From contig JBCBIY010000003.1 of the NCBI GenBank assembly GCA_038523925.1, forward strand, positions 1-64,000: 64,000 nt of DNA, given 5' to 3'. This DNA is from JBCBWG01 sp038523925 (GTDB taxonomy: Bacteria; Pseudomonadota; Alphaproteobacteria; Rhizobiales; Hyphomicrobiaceae). This document shows, piece after piece, positions 33,963 through 42,828 of the stretch; position 1 is the first letter of the stretch, and every line of letters begins with the position of its first letter. A program made the translations under genes and the position numbers. The notes below the pieces were generated by a model. It did not search any database and was not told the origin of the DNA. It saw only the letters and a list, made by a program, of their open reading frames with translations.

Positions 33963-35654
33963 TTAGTTTCGCGTTTCCAGAAGTCGTCGCGCGATGACGT
34001 GGGCTTGGATCTCGGCAGCCCCTTCGAAAATGTTCAGGATGCGCGCATCGCAGAGCACGCGACTGATCGGGTACTCAAGCGCGAAGCCGTTGCCGCCGTG
34101 GATCTGAAGACCGTTGTCGGCCGCAGCCCAAGCCGCCCGCGCGCCGAGCAATTTCGCCATCCCCGCTTCCAGGTCGCAGCGCCGACCCTCGTCTTTTTCG
34201 CGCGCTGCGAAGTAGGTGAGCTGTCGCGCGATCTGCGTCTCGACTGCCATCATGACGATCTTGTTGCGCACACGGGGGAAGCTAAAGATCGCCTTGCCGA
34301 ACTGGCTGCGATCGAGCGCATAGGCGAGCGACAGGTCCATCGCCGATTGGGCGACACCAACAGCACGTGCCGCCGTCTGAATGCGCGCGGCCTCAAACGT
34401 CTCCATAAGCTGCTTGAAGCCTTCGCCCTCCACGCCGCCGAGAAGGTTTCCGGCCGGCACCTCGACGCCATCGAACGCGATCTCGTATTCCTTCATGCCG
34501 CGATAACCGAGCACTTCGATTTCGCCGCCGGACATGCCGGCCATCGGGAACGGGTCTTCGTCCGTGCCGCGCGGCTTCTCGACGAGGAGCATCGACAGCC
34601 CCTTGTAGCCAGTCTCGGCCGGGTTCGTGCGTACCAGCACGGTCATCAGGTCGGCGCGAACCGGGTGCGTGATCCAGGTCTTGTTGCCGTAGATGCGGTA
34701 GACGTCGCCATCGCGTTCGGCGCGCGTCTTAAGCGACGCGAGGTCAGAGCCGGTGTTGGGCTCGGTGAAGACCGCCGTCGGCAGGATCTCGGCGGCCGCA
34801 ATGCCGGGCAGAAACCTTTCCTTCTGCTCCGGCGTGCCGTTGGCGAGGATCAACTCGCCGGCAATCTCTGAGCGGGTGCCAAGCGAGCCGACGCCAATGT
34901 ACCCGCGCGACAGCTCTTCGGAGACGATGCACATTGCCTCCTTGCCGAGGCCCATGCCCCCGAACTCTTCCGGCATCGAAACGCCGAAGACGCCAAGCTC
35001 GGCGAGCTTCGCAATTGTCTCAAGCGGGATGTAGGCGTTGTCGAGATGCCATTGATGGGCGTGGGGGAGCACGTCGGCGTCTGAGAACCGGCGCATTTCT
35101 TCCTGCATCGCCGTGTGGACCTCATCGAGGCCGCTATCGCCAAACGTCGTCGCGCCGCGCTGTGTGGCAATCAGGTCTCCGAGCTCTGCGCGCACGACCT
35201 CTGACGTGCCTTCGCGCACCAGCTCAGATGCATGCTCGCGGAACGCCTGTTGCGCACTTGCCGGCACGCCAAGATCGTCGAGCCTGACGATCTCGCCCTG
35301 ACTCATGGCGATGCCGCCGGAAATCTGCGCCGCGTATTCGCCAAGGCCTGCGATCAGCGTGAGCTGCTCGTGCCGGCTCGCGCGGCCTTCGGCTTCCAGC
35401 CGGCCAGCCCAGACGCCGAGCTGGCGGATTGCTTCGGCATAGGTCGCGAGCCAGGCATAGCCGTGCGCCGCCGTCTGGATCGCGTTGAGACCGCCGGGCG
35501 TCGTCTCAGCCGCTTTGGCGACATGTGCGCGCGCTGTCTCGCAAAGCGCGTCGGCGGCTGCTGCCAGATCCCGCGCGTCTTCGACAACAGCGCTCAGCGG
35601 CGCGTCCGCCAGGTTCGCGCCCTGCTGGTTCAGCGGAATTGCGGTCGTCGCCAT
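33963..35654 (-). CDS. mcd: (2S)-Methylsuccinyl-CoA dehydrogenase (acyl-CoA dehydrogenase family)
   Basis: FAD enzyme of 563 residues. The C-terminal 400 residues are a standard acyl-CoA dehydrogenase (FTEPNTGSDLAS, QIHGGNGF). The N-terminal 150-residue helical extension (AAHGYAWLATYAEAIRQL and ISGGIAMSQGEIVRLDDLG) is the hallmark, as I recall it, of methylsuccinyl-CoA dehydrogenase, which makes mesaconyl-CoA in the ethylmalonyl-CoA pathway for acetate and C1 assimilation. ATG 35654 follows GAGG at eight bases; the longer frame beyond it is not family-like. The other pathway enzymes are not in this window. A PhaR-type site is noted upstream (35714-35724). Confidence 0.8.
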   Translation of the reverse strand: MATTAIPLNQQGANLADAPLSAVVEDARDLAAAADALCETARAHVAKAAETTPGGLNAIQTAAHGYAWLATYAEAIRQLGVWAGRLEAEGRASRHEQLTLIAGLGEYAAQISGGIAMSQGEIVRLDDLGVPASAQQAFREHASELVREGTSEVVRAELGDLIATQRGATTFGDSGLDEVHTAMQEEMRRFSDADVLPHAHQWHLDNAYIPLETIAKLAELGVFGVSMPEEFGGMGLGKEAMCIVSEELSRGYIGVGSLGTRSEIAGELILANGTPEQKERFLPGIAAAEILPTAVFTEPNTGSDLASLKTRAERDGDVYRIYGNKTWITHPVRADLMTVLVRTNPAETGYKGLSMLLVEKPRGTDEDPFPMAGMSGGEIEVLGYRGMKEYEIAFDGVEVPAGNLLGGVEGEGFKQLMETFEAARIQTAARAVGVAQSAMDLSLAYALDRSQFGKAIFSFPRVRNKIVMMAVETQIARQLTYFAAREKDEGRRCDLEAGMAKLLGARAAWAAADNGLQIHGGNGFALEYPISRVLCDARILNIFEGAAEIQAHVIARRLLETRN

Positions 35655-35993
35655 CGCATGGTCCTCGTCGGGGCGCCGGCGAACGGGTCGCAGACGGCGC
35701 CGGGCCTGATTTGCTGCAGTGCAGAATAGACGTGCGCCGACCCATTTCAACGCCCGCGTCCGGTACGCGTGAAGATTGTGTGAGTCGAGCCATGCATCAG
35801 CAAACGGGCTCATTCCAGCGGCTCACCCGCCATGCACAAACGGAATATCGCAATGGCGCAGCGCACAAAAGGTTGCTCCGTTCGCAGCCCAAATCGGAGG
35901 CAATTTCCTCGCCTCGCTGCACGGAACTCTCTTTCAGCTAGCCCGTTAGTTGGCTGAGCCGCACCGAGCGGCGCCAGAGAACGGAGAACCGTC
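35655..35993. other. Intergenic region between mcd and a small membrane-protein gene
   Basis: A 339-base divergent promoter region. The one recognisable element is the CTGC-AGT-GCAG palindrome at 35714-35724. No further gene is supported; open frames crossing the region are shadows of mcd or lack ribosome binding sites. Confidence 0.5.
35714..35724. promoter_or_regulatory. Possible PhaR-type operator upstream of mcd
   Basis: CTGC-AGT-GCAG matches the CTGC-N3-4-GCAG consensus described for PhaR of Paracoccus and Rhodobacter. It sits 60 bases upstream of the mcd start. An eight-base palindrome with either spacing is expected by chance about twice in 64 kb, so the sequence match alone is weak evidence; position is what makes it interesting. 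Confidence 0.3.
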
Positions 35994-36131
35994 ATGAGCA
36001 AAACAGGGGCATTCATTCTGGGCGCCCTCGTCATCGCAGTCGCTGCGGGCGCCTATTTTTATTATGTCGACCAGAACACGCTTTCGATTGGCACCGCTGG
36101 TGCTCCGGACGTGAAAATCGACGCAAATTAA
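35994..36131 (+). CDS. Small single-span membrane protein (45 residues)
   Basis: Short gene with a clear Shine-Dalgarno (GGAG seven bases before ATG 35994) and a terminator shortly after. The product is MSKTG followed by one hydrophobic span (FILGALVIAVAAGAYFYYV, residues 6-24) and a polar tail ending in VKIDAN. The pattern of a short N-terminus, one helix and a small hydrophilic C-terminus recalls conserved small proteins of Hyphomicrobiales. I cannot assign a function. Confidence 0.65.
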   Translation: MSKTGAFILGALVIAVAAGAYFYYVDQNTLSIGTAGAPDVKIDAN

Positions 36132-36219
36132 ACTGTGCGGGCGCGCCGATCGTGCCCGGACTTGCCATTGGCAGTTGCGCCGCCTCCGAGGCGTGATGCG
36201 ACTGTCAGTTGGACAAGAG

Positions 36220-36251
36220 CGGCGCTTGCCTGACGGGTGAGCGCCGTTTTT
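36220..36251 (+). terminator. Intrinsic terminator after the small membrane-protein gene
   Basis: CGGCGCT and AGCGCCG form a perfect seven-base-pair stem with a 13-base loop, followed directly by TTTTT at 36247-36251. It lies 88 bases beyond the small gene's stop and before the PNPOx-like gene. Confidence 0.8.
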
Positions 36252-36309
36252 CGTGTGCAGGTGCCAGCCCGTACGCGGCGTCGAGCCCGGTTCATGCTAA
36301 GCGGCACGC

Positions 36310-36888
36310 ATGGAACAGGCGCTGGATGAACTGTTGGCTGATGTTTGGGCGAGGCTCGTACGCGGGGCCGCTGACAAGCGGGCGCCCTTCAATCGGCCTG
36401 CGATTGCGACCGTCTCAGAGGCTGGCGGCCCGGAGGTCCGGACCGTTGTCCTCCGGACGGTGACGCCCAGCCTCCGGCTCCTCGCGTTCCACACCGATAT
36501 GCGCAGCGCCAAGATTGCCGCGCTTCGACACAACGCGGATGTCGCGTGGCACTTCTGGGACCCGCGCGCGCAAATTCAGGTCCGCGTAGGCGCCGAAGCC
36601 GCCTTCCACCACGCCGACGACATCAGCCGCGCGGCCTGGGCAAAGCTCCATGATGGCAGCAAGCGCACCTACGCACAGCGCGCGATACCGGGTGCTGCTG
36701 TTTCCGATCCGGCCGTTGCAGCAGTCGAGACGATCCCGCTTGACGACGCTGCCGCCAACTTCGCTGCGGTCATGACGACGGCGACGTCAATCGACTATCT
36801 GCACCTGGCGCGCACGGGCCATCGCCGCGCGATCTGGCATTGGCGCGCGCAACAGCAGGATTGGGCCGGCGCCTGGGTCGGCGCGTAA
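36310..36888 (+). CDS. Pyridoxamine 5'-phosphate oxidase-family flavoprotein
   Basis: Protein of 192 residues with the split-barrel FMN-binding fold: VRTVVLRTVTPSLRLLAFHTD and RSAKIAALRHNADVAWHFWDPR fit the N-terminal PNPOx domain. The C-terminal PdxH substrate-binding segment is not obvious, so it is more likely a PdxH-like flavin reductase or general stress protein than true PdxH. It converges with a lipoprotein gene 18 bases beyond its stop. Confidence 0.75.
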   Translation: MEQALDELLADVWARLVRGAADKRAPFNRPAIATVSEAGGPEVRTVVLRTVTPSLRLLAFHTDMRSAKIAALRHNADVAWHFWDPRAQIQVRVGAEAAFHHADDISRAAWAKLHDGSKRTYAQRAIPGAAVSDPAVAAVETIPLDDAAANFAAVMTTATSIDYLHLARTGHRRAIWHWRAQQQDWAGAWVGA

Positions 36889-36906
36889 GGTCATGCGACG
36901 GGCCGG

Positions 36907-37362
36907 CTACTGCGCCGTGCGGTTCTGAGCGTTCTGGCTGAAGTAGCGTTCGTAGAGACCCGGATCACAGCTTCCGAGCGGGCCTTTGGCGGCGGCGGCA
37001 TCTTTGTCGAACGTCTTGCGCTTGCGCTGCTCGCGATCACAGAACGCCTTGTGCGCGGCGAGTTTCTGCGCCTGCTCCTGAGCCGCCCGATCTTCGGGGC
37101 CGACCGGCCACTGACCGTTTGCGGCCACCGGCTGGACCCGCGGTCCAGGTGGCGGCAGACGCTCCGTATTCGGCGGCATGACGATGCCCGGCCGGGCCGC
37201 CATTTGCTTCTCGCGAGACTGCGCGGAGAGGGCCGATTTGCTGATGCCCATCATGTCGAAGATGCCGCCGTTCAACTCGACGCCATCCACGCTGGCACAA
37301 CCGCCAAGCGCCAGCACCGATGCCGACACCAACCCCAGTAGTGATCGCCTGAAACCAAGCAT
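36907..37362 (-). CDS. Lipoprotein of unknown function (BamF-like?)
   Basis: A lipoprotein of 151 residues with a clear lipobox, LALGGC, followed by ASVDGVELNGG. The mature part has GIFDMMGIS, then Pro-rich RPGIVMPPNTERLPPPG, and a basic-acidic C-terminus with two Cys. The Pro-rich stretch recalls the DUF3035 (BamF) lipoproteins of alphaproteobacteria, but I am not sure. It lies 32 bases downstream of lspA on the same strand, so the gene is likely co-transcribed with its own signal peptidase. ATG 37362 was chosen over an upstream GTG. Confidence 0.6.
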   Translation of the reverse strand: MLGFRRSLLGLVSASVLALGGCASVDGVELNGGIFDMMGISKSALSAQSREKQMAARPGIVMPPNTERLPPPGPRVQPVAANGQWPVGPEDRAAQEQAQKLAAHKAFCDREQRKRKTFDKDAAAAKGPLGSCDPGLYERYFSQNAQNRTAQ

Positions 37363-37394
37363 CCCGTCATCCCCCGATGCCACAGCAGCGTCCC

Positions 37395-37886
37395 CTACGC
37401 CGAGTTTGCGGCATTCCCGCGATTCGCGATGAAGGAGTCGTACAACAAACCTACGACACCAACAACGATCGCCACGTCGGCCACGTTAAAGACGTACCAG
37501 TAGTAGCCATATGCATGAAGCGAGACGAAGTCGACGACACCCGGTAAATACAGCCGGTCGATCGCGTTGCCGATGGCCCCGCCAATGATGAGACCGAGGC
37601 TCGCCTGGCTGATGCGGCCAAGCGCCTCGCGCATCAACCACGCGATAAAAATGCCGGCGACCAGCAACGAGAACGCCGCCAGCACGAACTGCCCGTTGCG
37701 CCCCTCAAGCGGCAGCAGCCCGTAGCTAATGCCCGGATTGTACGTCAGCACGATATCGGCGAACGGCAGCGCGCGGATGCGCTCTCCGGGGCCCAGCCCG
37801 AGGCCCAGCGCCCAGATCTTTGTCACCTGATCGAAGGCGACAATGAGCACCGCCACGATCAGCGCGAGCTTCAGCCGTCCGGCCAT
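37395..37886 (-). CDS. lspA: Lipoprotein signal peptidase (signal peptidase II)
   Basis: Inner-membrane aspartyl protease of 163 residues that cleaves prolipoprotein signals after lipidation. Four membrane spans and both catalytic motifs are present: GGAIGNAIDRL and VFNVADVAI, each with its conserved Asp. It starts at ATG 37886 with GGAG eight bases upstream, within the 3' end of ileS. That ileS-lspA order is common in proteobacteria. A GTG overlapping the ileS stop is the less likely start. Confidence 0.95.
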   Translation of the reverse strand: MAGRLKLALIVAVLIVAFDQVTKIWALGLGLGPGERIRALPFADIVLTYNPGISYGLLPLEGRNGQFVLAAFSLLVAGIFIAWLMREALGRISQASLGLIIGGAIGNAIDRLYLPGVVDFVSLHAYGYYWYVFNVADVAIVVGVVGLLYDSFIANRGNAANSA

Positions 37887-37891
37887 GCGCA

Positions 37892-40800
37892 CTACTCCGC
37901 GGCGGTTGCGTGGGCGGTGTCGAACTCACGCACGGCGGCTGCATCGCGCGCACTCAGGTTCGGGTAGTCGGCGTCTGATCCAACATCATCGGTGAACCGC
38001 CACGACCGCGCGCACTTTGCGCCCTTGGCCATGCGCACTTCGACGGCGACGCCCGAAACACCATCTAGCGTGAACGCCGCATCGGGCGCGGGGTAAGGAT
38101 GCAGCACCGCGCCGGACGTGATGAACAGTTCCGCCGGATCAAGCCCGTCGAAGGCGCCCATCAGCTCATCGCTCTCGATGTAGACGACCGGGTCCGCTTC
38201 AAGGCTTGACCCGATCCGCTTTTCGCGCCGCTCGATCTCCAGCGCGCCAAGCACGACATCACGCACGCGCTGCACCTTTGCGAACCGATCCGCCAGCGTC
38301 TCGTCGCGCCAGGCATCAGAAGCATCCGCAAACAGTTCGAGATGAACCGACTTCGCCTCAGCCCCATAGCGCGATTGCCACGCCTCCTCGGCGGTGAAGC
38401 AGAGGACGGGCGCCAGCCAAGTCGTAACCGCGCGGAACGTATGTTCGAGCACCGTCAGCGCAGCGCGGCGCTTCTCAGACGACAGCGGTTCGCAATAGAG
38501 CGCATCCTTGCGGATGTCGAAGTAAAACGCGGAGAGCTCAGCGTTCATGAAGCCGCTTAGCTCGCTCATCACGCGGCGGTAATCGTAGCGCGCGTAGGCG
38601 TCGCGGACCGTACCTTCAAGCACGCTCAATCGGTGCAGCACGTACCGCTCGAGCGCGGGCATCGACGCGACATCCTCAACGCGATCGGCTGGCTGGAAAT
38701 GTGCGAGCGCGCCGAGCATCCACCGCAGCGAGTTGCGCAGTTTGCGGTAGCTGTCAGCGGTCGTCTTCAGGATCTCGTTGCCGATGCGGAGGTCGTCGGA
38801 ATAGTCGGACGAGGCGACCCATAGGCGCAAGATGTCGGCGCCGTACTGCTTGATAACGTCCTGCGGCGCGACCGTATTGCCGAGCGACTTCGACATCTTC
38901 ATCCCGCGCTCGTCGAGCACAAAGCCGTGCGTCAGCACGACGTCGTAGGGCGCCCTGCCGGTGGTCGCACAGCCTTCAAGCAGCGATGACTGGAACCAGC
39001 CGCGATGCTGGTCTGAGCCTTCGAGATACATGACCGTATCGGACCCGCCATCGACTTTGCGTTTGATGTGGTCCTTTGGGTTGTCGGAGCCGCTGAACCA
39101 ATGGCCTTCCGACAGCGTGAAGACGTGCGTCGAGCCGGAATCGAACCAGACATCGAGGATGTCGGTGACCTGCTCCCACGCCGATGGATCGTCGACGAGG
39201 CCATCGAGGAAGCGCGCGGCACTCCCCTCTTCGAACCACGCATCGGCGCCGCGCTCGCGCATCGCATCACGGATACGCGCCATCAGGTCATCTGACTTTT
39301 CAAAGTCCGGTCCCGGGATCACCTGGTCGGTCTCTTTGTGCACGAACACCGTGATCGGCACGCCCCATGCGCGCTGGCGCGAGAGCACCCAGTCGGGCTT
39401 GGCTTCCACCATGCCGCGCAGCCGGTTCTGTCCGGCCTTCGGCACGAACTCCGTCGCATCGATCGCATCGAACGCCGTCTTGCGCAGCGTGCTGTCTGCC
39501 ACCGCGCCGGTTGCGGCCGGCCGATCCATATAGACGAACCACTGCGGTGTGTTGCGGAAGATGACGGGCTTCTTCGAGCGCCACGAGTGCGGATAGGTAT
39601 GTTTGAGCCGGCCGCGCGCGATCAGGCCATCGGCTGCGACGAGCGCCTTTATGACGGCGTCGTTGGCTTTGCCCTTCTGGCCCTTCTCAGTGATGACCTG
39701 CTCGCCGGCGAAGCCCACGGCCTCTATGGTGTACTTGCCATCAGCGCTGACTGTGAACGGGATGCGCGTGTCGATGCCGCGCTCGGTCAGCTCGCGGCCA
39801 TGCTCCATCCAGATTTCGAAGTCTTCTCGGCCGTGTCCAGGCGCCGTGTGCACGAAGCCCGTGCCCGCCTCATCCGTGACGTGCTCGCCATCAAGCAACG
39901 GGACTTTGAATGCATATCCCATTGCATACAGCGGATGCCGGCACTCGACTCGCGCCAGCATGTCGCCAGTGACAGCGCTTTGCTTCTCGAAAGCCTCCAC
40001 TTTTGCCGACGCCATGACGCTGTCGACCAGCGCATCAGCCAGCACCAGCTTGTCGCCAGACTTCGCCCAGTTGCCGTCCGGCGCGGCGGTGACCTCGTAG
40101 AGGCCGTAACTCAGCTTCGACGAATAAGAGATCGCGCGGTTGCCCGGCATCGTCCAAGGTGTCGTCGTCCAGATGACAACGGACGCGCCACCAAGCTCAG
40201 CCGGTCCTGACGCCACGGGAAACTTCGCGAAGATCGTGTCGGACTGGTAGTCCTGGTACTCAACTTCCGCCTCGGCCAGCGCCGTCTGCTCGACGACCGA
40301 CCACATCACCGGCTTCGACCCGCGATAGACGAGGCCGCTCTTGGCGAACTTCATCAGCTCGTTGGCGATCGTCGCTTCGGCCTCGTAGGCCATCGTCGTG
40401 TAGGGGTCGGCCCAGTCGCCGATGACGCCCAGCCGCTTGAACTCTTCGCGCTGCACATCGAGCCAGTGTTCTGCGAACGCGCGGCACTCATCGCGGAACG
40501 CCTTGGTCGCCACGCGATCCGCAGCGTCCGGTTTCGCCTTGCCCTTCGCGCGGTACTCCTCCTCGACCTTCCACTCGATCGGCAGGCCGTGACAGTCCCA
40601 GCCCGGCACATAGTTGGAATCGTGGCCGAGCATCTGCTGCGAGCGGACGACGATGTCCTTCAGCACCTTATTGAGGCCCGTGCCGATATGAATGTTGCCG
40701 TTCGCGTAAGGCGGGCCGTCGTGCAGGACGAACTTTGGCCGCCCGGCACCCGCCTCGCGAAGCTGACGGTAAAGGTTTGTTTGCTGCCACTGGGCGAGCC

Positions 40801-40897
40801 ACTCGGGTTCACGCTTCGGCAGCCCCGCGCGCATCGGGAAGTCAGTCTTCGGCAGAAGGAGCGTCTCGCTCCAGTCGCGATCGGTCGTCTCGGTCAT
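37892..40897 (-). CDS. ileS: Isoleucyl-tRNA synthetase
   Basis: Class I aminoacyl-tRNA synthetase of 1001 residues that charges tRNA-Ile and edits valine. The HIGH-like motif reads PPYANGNIHIGTGLNK (about 60-75) and the KMSKS loop reads MKMSKSLGN. The editing CP1 domain is evident between them (for example WTTTPWTMPGNRA). Length fits the eubacterial type, not the mupirocin-resistant long form. Its stop overlaps the lspA start region. Upstream (40898-41134) is a gene-free stretch in which I see no obvious regulatory RNA. Confidence 0.96.
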   Translation of the reverse strand: MTETTDRDWSETLLLPKTDFPMRAGLPKREPEWLAQWQQTNLYRQLREAGAGRPKFVLHDGPPYANGNIHIGTGLNKVLKDIVVRSQQMLGHDSNYVPGWDCHGLPIEWKVEEEYRAKGKAKPDAADRVATKAFRDECRAFAEHWLDVQREEFKRLGVIGDWADPYTTMAYEAEATIANELMKFAKSGLVYRGSKPVMWSVVEQTALAEAEVEYQDYQSDTIFAKFPVASGPAELGGASVVIWTTTPWTMPGNRAISYSSKLSYGLYEVTAAPDGNWAKSGDKLVLADALVDSVMASAKVEAFEKQSAVTGDMLARVECRHPLYAMGYAFKVPLLDGEHVTDEAGTGFVHTAPGHGREDFEIWMEHGRELTERGIDTRIPFTVSADGKYTIEAVGFAGEQVITEKGQKGKANDAVIKALVAADGLIARGRLKHTYPHSWRSKKPVIFRNTPQWFVYMDRPAATGAVADSTLRKTAFDAIDATEFVPKAGQNRLRGMVEAKPDWVLSRQRAWGVPITVFVHKETDQVIPGPDFEKSDDLMARIRDAMRERGADAWFEEGSAARFLDGLVDDPSAWEQVTDILDVWFDSGSTHVFTLSEGHWFSGSDNPKDHIKRKVDGGSDTVMYLEGSDQHRGWFQSSLLEGCATTGRAPYDVVLTHGFVLDERGMKMSKSLGNTVAPQDVIKQYGADILRLWVASSDYSDDLRIGNEILKTTADSYRKLRNSLRWMLGALAHFQPADRVEDVASMPALERYVLHRLSVLEGTVRDAYARYDYRRVMSELSGFMNAELSAFYFDIRKDALYCEPLSSEKRRAALTVLEHTFRAVTTWLAPVLCFTAEEAWQSRYGAEAKSVHLELFADASDAWRDETLADRFAKVQRVRDVVLGALEIERREKRIGSSLEADPVVYIESDELMGAFDGLDPAELFITSGAVLHPYPAPDAAFTLDGVSGVAVEVRMAKGAKCARSWRFTDDVGSDADYPNLSARDAAAVREFDTAHATAAE

Positions 40898-41134
40898 CGG
40901 TCAGGTCTCTTCGGCAAGCGCGGCAGCGGTGGCGTCGGCCCCTCCGCCCGCGTTCTAAAGCATTTTGTCGATCATCGGCGCGACACAGCGCGCCCGGCCC
41001 GCGTCATCCACGGGCGGTGGTAATGCTCTCGCCGAAAAGTACGCCGCGAACGGTCATCGGTCTGGCCATCGCTTCTCAGTTTCAGATGAGATATCGGGTT
41101 CGGCGCAAGCCGGTCAAGCGGGCGCCCCGGCGGC

Positions 41135-42070
41135 CTAACCCGCGCCTTGTTCGCCAAGGATTTGCCGGGCGTTTCCGCAGTCGATTTCCATTTGCGCAAT
41201 CAGATCTTCGGCGCTGTCAAACTTCCGGTCGGGCCGGATGTGCTCGACGAACACGACCGTGATTTCCTGGCCGTAGAGATCGCCTGAGAAATCGAACAGG
41301 AAGACTTCGAGGACCGGCTTGCCGTCGTCGAACGTCGGCCGTGTTCCCAGATACGCGGCCGCATCATAGGTGCGGCCGGCATGGCGGACGCGGACTGCGA
41401 AGATGCCGTGGCCGAGTGCTGTGCCCCTCGGCATGACAACGTTTGCAGTCGGGAAGCCCATCGGCCCGCCCTTCTGCGCGCCCCCGACGACTTTGCCCGT
41501 CACCTGCCATGGCGCGCCGAGATCGTGGCCTGCGCCTTTGACGTCGCCGCTTGCAAGCTTCGCGCGAATGGCGCTCGACGAGAACACTTCGCCGGCCTCT
41601 GCCTGCGGTGCAATCACGTCAACGCCGAAGCCATGCTGCAGGCCGAGCGCCTTGAGCGTGTCCGGCGTTCCAGCGCGCTTGTAGCCGAAGAAGAAGTCGT
41701 AGCCGATGACAGCGTGCGAGACCTGCAGCCAGTCGACCAGCAGGTCCTGCACAAACGCTTCAGGTGACTTCTTTGAGAGCGCGGCATTGAAGGCAACGAC
41801 GGCTGCGAGATCGAGCCCGGTCTCTTCGAGACGCTCAAGCTTGCGCGGCAACGGCGTCAGCGTGAAGTGCTCTTCGTCCGGCCGGAAGAGCTGGCGCGGA
41901 TGCGGCTCGAAGATCATGACACCGGCGGATGACTTGCGGCTCGCGCTCAGCTCCGCGACGCGCCTCAACAGCGCGCGATGGCCGCGATGAACGCCGTCAA
42001 AGTTGCCAATCGCGACGACACCGCCGGCCAGCGCATCGGAGACCGCGTCGCCATCCTTTAAAACCTGCAT
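41135..42070 (-). CDS. ribF: Bifunctional riboflavin kinase/FAD synthetase
   Basis: Makes FMN and then FAD in the cytoplasm. The N-terminal nucleotidyltransferase has AIGNFDGVHRGHRAL (about 21-35), and the C-terminal flavokinase has GAPWQVTGKV and GFPTANV with the PTAN motif. The 311-residue length is typical. It lies upstream of ileS on the same strand, the usual ribF-ileS-lspA neighbourhood. The FAD and FMN enzymes of this window rely on its product. Confidence 0.95.
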   Translation of the reverse strand: MQVLKDGDAVSDALAGGVVAIGNFDGVHRGHRALLRRVAELSASRKSSAGVMIFEPHPRQLFRPDEEHFTLTPLPRKLERLEETGLDLAAVVAFNAALSKKSPEAFVQDLLVDWLQVSHAVIGYDFFFGYKRAGTPDTLKALGLQHGFGVDVIAPQAEAGEVFSSSAIRAKLASGDVKGAGHDLGAPWQVTGKVVGGAQKGGPMGFPTANVVMPRGTALGHGIFAVRVRHAGRTYDAAAYLGTRPTFDDGKPVLEVFLFDFSGDLYGQEITVVFVEHIRPDRKFDSAEDLIAQMEIDCGNARQILGEQGAG

Positions 42071-42121
42071 CGACTAAGCCTGCTCATTCAGCCGCGGCCG
42101 ATACCGGGCGGCGCGCCCGCT

Positions 42122-42580
42122 TCACGTAGCGGTGCGGCGCGGGACCATCAAGATTGCCTCGCCGACCAGCACCGGCTTGCCGTCTTGATTGAGGCAGGCG
42201 CAGTCGAACTTCACACGGTTCTTCGCGGGCCAGAGCTCGGCGATCTCGACCTCGGCGGTAATTGTGTCGCCGAGGTAGACCGGCGCGCGGAAGTTCATCG
42301 TCTGCGAGATGTAAATGGCACCGGCGCCTGGAAGCCGGGTCCCAAAGACGGTTGAGATCAGGCTGCCCGTCAGGAACCCGTGCGCGATGCAGGCTTTAAA
42401 GGGGGTGTCGGCTGCGTAAGCCGGATCGACATGGATCGGATTGTTGTCGCCACTGAGCGCTGCGAAGTTCGCGACGTCGGCGTCCGTCACGAGCTTTGCA
42501 AATCGCGCCCGCATACCAAGTTCGAGATCCTCGAACGCGAACGACACCGGATGTTCGCCTGCAGCGGGCGGCTCTGACAT
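42122..42580 (-). CDS. MaoC-family dehydratase (PhaJ-like)
   Basis: Hot-dog-fold protein of 152 residues with the hydratase-2 motif SGDNNPIHVDPAYA, whose Asp and His are the catalytic pair of (R)-specific enoyl-CoA hydratases, then AHGFLTGSLIS. It could feed (R)-3-hydroxyacyl-CoA to polyhydroxyalkanoate synthesis. ATG 42580 has AGGGG close upstream; an ATG at 42637 is less likely. It lies 51 bases before ribF on the same strand and diverges from the trcR-like gene. Confidence 0.85.
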   Translation of the reverse strand: MSEPPAAGEHPVSFAFEDLELGMRARFAKLVTDADVANFAALSGDNNPIHVDPAYAADTPFKACIAHGFLTGSLISTVFGTRLPGAGAIYISQTMNFRAPVYLGDTITAEVEIAELWPAKNRVKFDCACLNQDGKPVLVGEAILMVPRRTAT

Positions 42581-42828
42581 CGAATTCCCCTGAAGGTCGA
42601 CCCAGGGCGCCCCGCCCCCGATCGTTGAAGTCGCCATGAATAGGGGCTTTGGCCGCCGAATCCACCCCTCAGCCCACAACGACCTTCGGTGAACGGCGCA
42701 TTGCCAGCGCCGCCGATCGCAACCCACCCAGTTGTCAGCACGCCACACCGGCGATATATCAGCGGCTCTCCCGCATTTTGCGAAGTTTCCGCCTGCGCCC
42801 CGCGCGGCGCTCCGTCAGGAATCTTGCC

